Shown piece by piece: positions 58,642-64,000 of a stretch of 64,000 nucleotides of DNA. Position 1 is the first letter of the stretch; each line of letters begins with the position of its first letter. This DNA is from Anaerolineales bacterium UBA2395 (GTDB taxonomy: Bacteria; Chloroflexota; Anaerolineae; Anaerolineales; Villigracilaceae), in assembly GCA_002343775.1 (NCBI GenBank), contig DDSH01000020.1:136527-200526 (forward strand), given 5' to 3'. The notes beneath the pieces were generated by a model that searched no databases, was not told the origin of the DNA, and saw nothing but the letters and a program-made list of their open reading frames with translations. The position numbers and the translations under genes were made by a program.

Positions 58642-60003
58642 ATGTCTCTGGATCTACAGCACGCAATCGATTATTCAAAACGCTGGCTCGATATTATTCA
58701 CAGGAATGAATTCCCCTCACAGGAGGATGCATACAAGATCATTGAAGAATCGAAGACCAACTTTGCCGAACACTTCAACCGCAACTGGCTGGAATATCGG
58801 AAATCTGTGGCGGAGGCAGGGGATTGGGCGGCAGTGGAATGGAGCGGTTCTGGTGCCGTGTTCAAAGATGTGCTTGGACGCGAATATCTCGATTTTCTCG
58901 GCGGCTTCGGCATGATGGATCTGGGTTGGAGCCACCCCGAAGTGGTCAAAACCGTTCATGCCCAGTTGGAACGCTCTCCAATGCCCTCGCAAGAACTGCT
59001 CGATCCGCTGCGCGGAGTACTGGCAAAACTGCTGGCATCCATTACCCCCGGCGAATTGAAGTACAGTTGGTTTGGCGCGAGCGGCACGGAAGCCAATGAA
59101 GCCGCGATGAAGATTGCTAAACTGTATACAGGCAAATCCGCATTTATCGTGGGAGTAAAGGCGTTTCACGGAAAGACAATGGGTTCACTTTCCTTGATGG
59201 GCAAATCCGACTATCGCGCGCCGATGGGGCAAATGTATTCCGGGCAGGTGTATCACGTCCCATTTGGCGATGCGGATGCAGTTGAAAAGCAACTGGAAAT
59301 CTGCGAGAAGGTTGGCATTGGTGTAGCAGCGGTCGTGTTCGAGCCGATCCAGGGTGAATCTGGCGCAATCGTCCCCCCTGATGATTTCTGGCCCCGCGTC
59401 CGCGCTGCGACGAAGAAGTATGGGGTGTTGTTGATTGCTGATGAAGTGCAAACGGGTCTCGGGCGGACCGGGAAGTTGTGGGGCGTTGACCATTGGGATG
59501 TCGCCCCGGATATTTTGACTGTTGCAAAATCGCTCGGCGGCGGTGTGATGCCCATCAGTGCGGTAACTACAACCGAAGAGATATTCATGCCGATGATGTA
59601 CCCGAATCCGTTCATGCATACCACCACCACGGGCGGCGGTGCGTTGGCTTGTTCGGCTGCCATTGCTGCGATCAACGTCACGTTGCGCGAGAAGCTATGG
59701 GAGCAGGCAGCGGAGAAAGGTGCTTATTTGATGCCGCAATTGCAGGATTTTGTTGTAAAATACCCGAATATTTTTGACCGGGTGACCGGCAAAGGTCTGT
59801 TGATAGGAATGCATTTCAAAAATCCTGAAACGGGTTATAAAATTGCAGCGGGACTCTTCAAGCGAGGTGTACTGGTTGCAGGAACGTTGACCAGCGCACA
59901 GACGATTCGCATTGAACCACCGTTGGTGGTAACATGCGAGCAAATGGACGCCTTACTGGATCGGTTGAGTGATACATTAAAAGAGATCAGTTCGACAATG
60001 TAG
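58642..60003 (+). CDS. patA: Putrescine aminotransferase (PatA/YgjG-like)
   Basis: A 453-residue class III transaminase that very closely follows the E. coli YgjG pattern: LEYRKSVAEAGDWAAVEW (about 51-68), YLDFLGGFGM, SQELLDPLRGVLAKLLASITPGELKYSWF (about 116-145), the LLIADEVQTGLGRTGKLWG stretch, the PLP lysine in ILTVAKSLGGGVMP, and LVAGTLTSAQTIRIEPPL near the C terminus. It converts putrescine to 4-aminobutanal using a keto acid. It directly precedes potABCD for polyamine uptake. A 4-aminobutanal dehydrogenase is not visible in the window. Confidence 0.9.
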   Translation: MSLDLQHAIDYSKRWLDIIHRNEFPSQEDAYKIIEESKTNFAEHFNRNWLEYRKSVAEAGDWAAVEWSGSGAVFKDVLGREYLDFLGGFGMMDLGWSHPEVVKTVHAQLERSPMPSQELLDPLRGVLAKLLASITPGELKYSWFGASGTEANEAAMKIAKLYTGKSAFIVGVKAFHGKTMGSLSLMGKSDYRAPMGQMYSGQVYHVPFGDADAVEKQLEICEKVGIGVAAVVFEPIQGESGAIVPPDDFWPRVRAATKKYGVLLIADEVQTGLGRTGKLWGVDHWDVAPDILTVAKSLGGGVMPISAVTTTEEIFMPMMYPNPFMHTTTTGGGALACSAAIAAINVTLREKLWEQAAEKGAYLMPQLQDFVVKYPNIFDRVTGKGLLIGMHFKNPETGYKIAAGLFKRGVLVAGTLTSAQTIRIEPPLVVTCEQMDALLDRLSDTLKEISSTM

Positions 60004-60007
60004 TTCG

Positions 60008-60069
60008 AAACTTCCGAAAGTTTCCGGGTTGTTCCAGAGTTTGGAATCAGCAGAAACTTTCGGAAGTTT
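60008..60069. repeat. Inverted repeat between patA and potA
   Basis: AAACTTCCGAAAGTTTC (60008-60024) is exactly complementary to GAAACTTTCGGAAGTTT (60053-60069), and each arm is also nearly palindromic itself. The hairpin separates the patA stop from the potA ribosome-binding site (GGAGAGAG), so it could be an attenuator or terminator that sets expression of the transporter relative to the enzymes. Confidence 0.75.
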
Positions 60070-60093
60070 ATATTTCACTGTGGAGAGAGATTG

Positions 60094-61209
60094 ATGGCTA
60101 GTGAATTTGCAGTTGAGATGCGGGATGTCGTCAAGCGATTCGTTACCCCAGAGGGTAATGAGATCGCCGCCGTGGATCATGTCACCATGCAGATCAAGAA
60201 CGGTGAGTTCTTCTCGATGCTTGGTTCATCGGGTTGCGGGAAAACCACATCCCTGCGGATGATCGCCGGGTTTGAGTGGCCCTCGGATGGGGAGGTATAC
60301 ATCGAAGGAAAACCGATGGGACACACACCGCCGTACCAGCGCAAGGTGAACACGGTATTTCAAAGCTACGCCTTGTTCCAGCATATGTCCGTTTACCAGA
60401 ACATTGCCTTTGGGTTGGAAATGGAAGGCGCGGGGGCTGATGAAATAAAGAAACGCGTCGGACGGGCATTGGAGATGGTGCAACTAACCGGCATGGAACG
60501 CCGCAAGCCGAGGCAGCTTTCCGGCGGTCAGCAGCAGCGTGTGGCAGTTGCCCGCGCTTTGGTCAAGACCCCGGATGTGCTTCTCCTTGATGAGCCGCTT
60601 GGCGCACTGGACCTGAAACTCCGCAAGGAAATGCAGCTTGAACTGAAGGCACTCCAACAGCAGTTGGGAATCACTTTCATCTACGTGACTCACGACCAGG
60701 AAGAGGCGTTGACCATGTCTGACCGCATCGCTGTGATGAGCAAAGGCAGGGTGCAGCAACTGGCAACACCGGTCGAGATTTATGAACGCCCGGTCAACAA
60801 ATTTGTGGCAGACTTTATCGGGGAGTCGAATTTCCTGGAGGGTACGATCAAAGCCCTCTCTGCGAAAGAAGCGAGTGTTTTTATCCCGGCGTTGAATGCA
60901 GAAGTGAAGGGGATGCCGATGTCCCCAAGTCTTGTCAATGGCGAGGAGGTGGTTGTTTCCATCCGCCCCGAAAAACTTCGGATTGTGGATGGACCCGCCA
61001 AGGGAGAAGGATTGTTCAAGGCGCGCGTGGTCAACTCGGTGTACATCGGCTCGGATACGCATGTGTACCTGGATGTTCACGGGATACGCCTCAAGGTAAT
61101 GGAGCAAAACCGCATCTCGCGCCTCGATCCCTCTTCCTTTTATGTGAAGGAACAGGAGATCACGATTTACCTGATGCCCGAAAATACGCTTGTTTTGAAG
61201 AAGGAGTAG
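60094..61209 (+). CDS. potA: Spermidine/putrescine ABC transporter ATP-binding protein
   Basis: A 371-residue ABC ATPase of the PotA type. Walker A GSSGCGKTT (about 41-49), Q-loop VFQSYALFQHM, signature LSGGQQQRVAVARAL (about 139-153) and Walker B LLLDEPLGALD are intact. The C-terminal TOBE domain (about 240-371) includes SNFLEGTI and VSIRPEKLRI, as in polyamine importers. ATG 60094 is preferred to TTG 60091. It is followed by potB after two bases. Confidence 0.92.
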   Translation: MASEFAVEMRDVVKRFVTPEGNEIAAVDHVTMQIKNGEFFSMLGSSGCGKTTSLRMIAGFEWPSDGEVYIEGKPMGHTPPYQRKVNTVFQSYALFQHMSVYQNIAFGLEMEGAGADEIKKRVGRALEMVQLTGMERRKPRQLSGGQQQRVAVARALVKTPDVLLLDEPLGALDLKLRKEMQLELKALQQQLGITFIYVTHDQEEALTMSDRIAVMSKGRVQQLATPVEIYERPVNKFVADFIGESNFLEGTIKALSAKEASVFIPALNAEVKGMPMSPSLVNGEEVVVSIRPEKLRIVDGPAKGEGLFKARVVNSVYIGSDTHVYLDVHGIRLKVMEQNRISRLDPSSFYVKEQEITIYLMPENTLVLKKE

Positions 61210-61211
61210 CC

Positions 61212-62135
61212 ATGTTGCAGCGTCTTCGTGAAAACAAATCGGCGCAGGGCACGCTCCTGGCTTTGCCCACCACCTTATGGTTATTTGTCCTGCTTATTAT
61301 TCCATTGGTCTTGACCTTGGTGGTGAGTTTTGGAAAGCGCAGCCCTGATGGGGATGTGATCTACACATTTACTTTGGATAACTATGTTCGTCTGATCGGT
61401 TACAGCACCGATTGCCCCAATGGACAGGCCGCCTGTTTTGACCCCTTGTATGTGAACATTCTGGTGCGCTCGTTAACATTGGCGTTCAATACCACGGTGT
61501 TGGTGATCGCTATGGCGTATCCGTTGGCATACTTTATTGCCCGCGCCCATCCAAAGCGGCGAAACTTGTTCCTCTTCATGGTTTTGATCCCGCTTTGGAC
61601 GAATTTCGTCATCCGTGTGTATGCGTGGATGATGCTGCTGCGCAAGGAGGGTGCGATCAATGTTGTTATTGGCTGGTTCGCGGATTTGTTGAACCTTCCG
61701 TTCACGCCGCTTGAAATGCTGTATACGCCGGGTGCAGTGTTGGTCGGCATGGTCTATGAGTTCCTGCCGTTCATGATTTTGCCGATCTATACCTCGTTGG
61801 AAAAGATCGATAACTCTCTTTATGAGGCGGCGGCGGATCTGGGCGCCAATGCGCTTAAGACATTTTTCCGTGTGACGCTTCCTCTTTCGATGCCGGGAGT
61901 GGTGGCTGGGACCATTTTGGTGTTCATCCCGGTGATGGGTACGTTCATCGTGTCTGATATTCTCGGTGGACGGCAGGTGATCCTGGTCGGCAACTTGATC
62001 CAGCGTCAATTTTTGGATGCGCGTGATCCCACCTTCGGCTCGGCGGCGTCGCTGATCCTGATGGTGATGACGTTGATCGTAACCTACTTCTATACGCGAA
62101 AATTTGGGTTCGGAGAGGAGATCGTAGCCGCATGA
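61212..62135 (+). CDS. potB: Spermidine/putrescine ABC transporter permease PotB
   Basis: A 307-residue membrane permease with about six helices. The EAA loop YEAAADLGANALKTFFRVTLPLSMPGVVAGTILVFIPVMGTFIVSD (about 205-250) is clear. It forms the channel with PotC and is energised by PotA. An AAGGAG site overlaps the potA stop region, so the genes are tightly coupled. Confidence 0.9.
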   Translation: MLQRLRENKSAQGTLLALPTTLWLFVLLIIPLVLTLVVSFGKRSPDGDVIYTFTLDNYVRLIGYSTDCPNGQAACFDPLYVNILVRSLTLAFNTTVLVIAMAYPLAYFIARAHPKRRNLFLFMVLIPLWTNFVIRVYAWMMLLRKEGAINVVIGWFADLLNLPFTPLEMLYTPGAVLVGMVYEFLPFMILPIYTSLEKIDNSLYEAAADLGANALKTFFRVTLPLSMPGVVAGTILVFIPVMGTFIVSDILGGRQVILVGNLIQRQFLDARDPTFGSAASLILMVMTLIVTYFYTRKFGFGEEIVAA

Positions 62136-62175
62136 TCTCATGTGCTGTACTCTTATCTGCAATGGAAGGTGTGAG

Positions 62176-63072
62176 ATGAATCCGCACCGCCGCTCTCCCC
62201 TTGTTCTTGCTGCGACGGTTCTGGTGTATTTCTTTTTGTACGCTCCGATCGCGATTCTGATCCTGTATTCGTTCAACGCATCACGCGCCAATGTGAAATT
62301 TGAGGGCTTCATCCCCGCTTTTAGTGACCGGGTGGTGATGGAGGGCAGTATGGTTCAGTCCAGTCCGTGCGGTCCCTTTCACTGGTATTGCGACCTTTCC
62401 CGTAACAATGATGTCATCGAGGCGGCTGGAAATACGTTGACGATCGCTTTCACGGCGACTATCATTGCCACCACCATCGGTACGATGGCGGCAATTGCCA
62501 TGCAGCGGTACGATTTCAAGATAAAGCCGTTTTCGCAGCTTTCCCTTTATATTCCCATCGTTATCCCCGAGATCGTTATGGGCATTGGTATTCTGACTTT
62601 GTTCAGCCAGCTATTTGGGTGGGCCAATACCACCTTTGGGTTGACGGGTGATGCGCGTCTTTCCCTCGGCATGGCGACCGTCACCATCAGTCATATCGCC
62701 TTCATGGTTCCGTTCGTCACACTGGTGGTGCAGGCGCGTTTACAGGGATTCGATAAATCCTACGAGGAAGCAGCGATGGACCTTGGTGCCAACGAATGGA
62801 CCACCTTCCGCCGTGTCACCTTCCCGATGATCCTGCCGGGTGTGCTTTCCGGCGCTTTGCTGGCGTTCACCCTGTCGCTGGATGATTTCGTGATCACCTT
62901 TTTTACGAATGGACCGGGCTCCACGACATTGCCTATTTACGTCTATGGCTTGTTGAGGCGCATCATCACTCCTCAGGTGAACGCGCTTTCGACGGTCTGG
63001 ATTTTGATCGTCTTTGTGGCTGTCTTGTTGTTGCAATGGCTGCAAAGCCGTGAGGAAAAACCCTCGCATTAG
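62176..63072 (+). CDS. potC: Spermidine/putrescine ABC transporter permease PotC
   Basis: A 298-residue membrane permease with about six helices and the EAA loop YEEAAMDLGANEWTTFRRVTFPMILPGVLSGALLAFTLSLDDFVITFF. ATG 62176 is chosen because GGAAGGTG precedes it. The frame extends twelve codons further to 62140, which would add a cysteine-rich N terminus unlike PotC. SLDDFVIT is a family signature. It pairs with potB and is followed by the binding-protein gene after 67 bases. Confidence 0.9.
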   Translation: MNPHRRSPLVLAATVLVYFFLYAPIAILILYSFNASRANVKFEGFIPAFSDRVVMEGSMVQSSPCGPFHWYCDLSRNNDVIEAAGNTLTIAFTATIIATTIGTMAAIAMQRYDFKIKPFSQLSLYIPIVIPEIVMGIGILTLFSQLFGWANTTFGLTGDARLSLGMATVTISHIAFMVPFVTLVVQARLQGFDKSYEEAAMDLGANEWTTFRRVTFPMILPGVLSGALLAFTLSLDDFVITFFTNGPGSTTLPIYVYGLLRRIITPQVNALSTVWILIVFVAVLLLQWLQSREEKPSH

Positions 63073-63139
63073 TTCAGGTATACCGTGCGGCAGCTGGAGG
63101 GCCGCCGTGCGTATCCAAATTCATCAAAGGAGTGAGAAA

Positions 63140-64000
63140 ATGTTCAAAAAATCCCTGTTCAACGTCATTGCCGTTCTGGCGATACTGAGTATCGCGCTCA
63201 CGGCATGTGGTGGTGGAACCTCCGACCAGTCTGCCGATACTGGTGAAAAGGTCACCTCCACCGGTTACGTTTGTCCTCCCGCGGAATATCCGATTGAAGC
63301 CACTTCCACCGAACTCAATATCTTCGTATGGACCGAGTACATCCCGGTCGAAATGATCGAATGCTTCGAATTGGTCTACGGCATCACGGTCAACCGCGAT
63401 GAGTATTCCAGCAACGAGGAAATGTACGCCAAAGTGTCTGCAGGCGGCTCCAATTATGACCTCGTCCAGCCGACCGATTACATCATCCCGTTGATGATCC
63501 GTCAGGGCCTGCTTCAGGAACTGGATATGGCGCAACTGCCGGTGATGGAAAACTTCGACGCCAGCTATCTTGACTCCAGCTTCGACCCCGGCAATAAGTA
63601 CTCGCTTCCATATCAGGCGGGCACCGATGCGCTCGTGGTCAACACCGACGCAGTCGAGAATGTGCCGCAATCCTGGGCGGATCTTTGGAACGAGGAATAT
63701 GCGGGTCGCATGGTGTTCCTGGATGACTCTCGTGCGGTCATTGGTCTCACTTTGTTGACGCTTGGTTACGATGTAAACACCACCGATCCTGACGAGTTGG
63801 AGGAAGCCAAGAATAAGCTTGCTGAGTTGGTTCCCAATGTCAAACTCTTCGACAGCGACAGCCCCAAGACCGCCCTCATTGCCGGCGATGTTGACCTCGG
63901 TATGACCTGGACGGCGGAAGCGCTGCTCGCACAGCAGGAAAACCCGGCGATTCAATACATTTATCCCACCGAAGGCGCAATCCTCTGGCAGGATAACTGG
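63140..64000 (+). CDS. potD: Polyamine-binding lipoprotein PotD/PotF (partial, runs off the right edge)
   Basis: From ATG 63140 the plus-strand frame is open for 287 codons to the end of the window. The N terminus is a signal peptide with lipobox LTAC (Cys about 22), then a short Gly/Ser linker and the binding domain: LNIFVWTEYIPVEMIECFELVYGITVNRDEY, SNEEMYAKVSAGGSNYDLVQPTDYIIPLMIRQGLLQELD, PYQAGTDALVVNT, FLDDSRAVIGLTLLTLGYDVNTTD. This matches the PotD/PotF family of periplasmic (here membrane-anchored) polyamine receptors. AAAGGAG is well spaced at 63126-63132. The C-terminal part of the protein is outside the window. Confidence 0.9.
   Translation, partial: MFKKSLFNVIAVLAILSIALTACGGGTSDQSADTGEKVTSTGYVCPPAEYPIEATSTELNIFVWTEYIPVEMIECFELVYGITVNRDEYSSNEEMYAKVSAGGSNYDLVQPTDYIIPLMIRQGLLQELDMAQLPVMENFDASYLDSSFDPGNKYSLPYQAGTDALVVNTDAVENVPQSWADLWNEEYAGRMVFLDDSRAVIGLTLLTLGYDVNTTDPDELEEAKNKLAELVPNVKLFDSDSPKTALIAGDVDLGMTWTAEALLAQQENPAIQYIYPTEGAILWQDNW

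Noticed and set aside
63074..63955. Minus-strand 293-codon frame at the right edge
   Set aside because: It mirrors the polyamine-binding protein gene on the plus strand, which has a ribosome-binding site, signal peptide and family motifs.

Overview
The window looks like chromosome from a mid-GC, free-living bacterium, most probably a member of the Chloroflexota, class Anaerolineae. This is an inference. It rests on a Tad pilus operon with no secretin gene, a fused transaldolase/glucose-6-phosphate isomerase, a class I (FbaB-type) aldolase, CoxD/CoxE-type maturation genes, and many short palindromic or tandem intergenic repeats. I see no rRNA, tRNA, CRISPR array, prophage, transposase or replication origin. 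Two genes run off the edges: a molybdenum-hydroxylase FAD/2Fe-2S subunit at the left (minus strand) and a polyamine-binding lipoprotein at the right (plus strand).

Layout. 1-5.8 kb: FAD/2Fe-2S subunit, a helical hypothetical, class I aldolase, NUDIX hydrolase, a lipoprotein, a cyclic-nucleotide-domain histidine kinase and a small helical protein. 5.9-12.5 kb: a five-gene minus-strand operon. It reads ArsR regulator, octaheme cytochrome of the tetrathionate-reductase family, a heptaheme cytochrome fused to a cytochrome b membrane module, and two YeeE/YedE sulfur transporters, the second fused to a rhodanese domain that lacks its cysteine. This is the most interesting region and reads as a sulfur-compound respiratory or detoxifying module. 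12.6-15.5 kb: an XRE-cupin regulator, three tandem stand-alone receiver proteins and a PilZ protein. 15.5-28.6 kb: mixed metabolism, including CoxE/CoxD, aspartase, a glycosyltransferase, radical SAM, esterase, a GPH symporter, an acyltransferase, EamA, a lipid kinase and GNAT.

28.6-33 kb: three membrane glycosyltransferase-like (GT-C) proteins in tandem. 33-40.7 kb: a NarL-type regulator and a DegS-type kinase directly upstream of cpaB-cpaE-cpaF-tadB-tadC. 40.7-44.2 kb: ComF, long HPF, Lgt-like and TlpA-like proteins and DUF429. 44.3-50.3 kb: a pentose-phosphate cluster (tkt, rpiB, tal-pgi fusion) interrupted by a four-helix-bundle gene set between inverted heptamer-like repeats, then a pterin dehydratase. 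50.4-52 kb: a GH36 alpha-galactosidase-like enzyme.

52-64 kb: an Lrp regulator with a palindrome-bearing promoter, then two class III aminotransferases, an MmsA-type acylating aldehyde dehydrogenase, a sodium:solute symporter, putrescine aminotransferase and potABCD. Together these look like an uptake and catabolic island for polyamines, beta-alanine or other omega-amino compounds.

Short tandem or inverted repeats recur between cotranscribed genes, and similar sequence appears in frame inside at least two coding regions.
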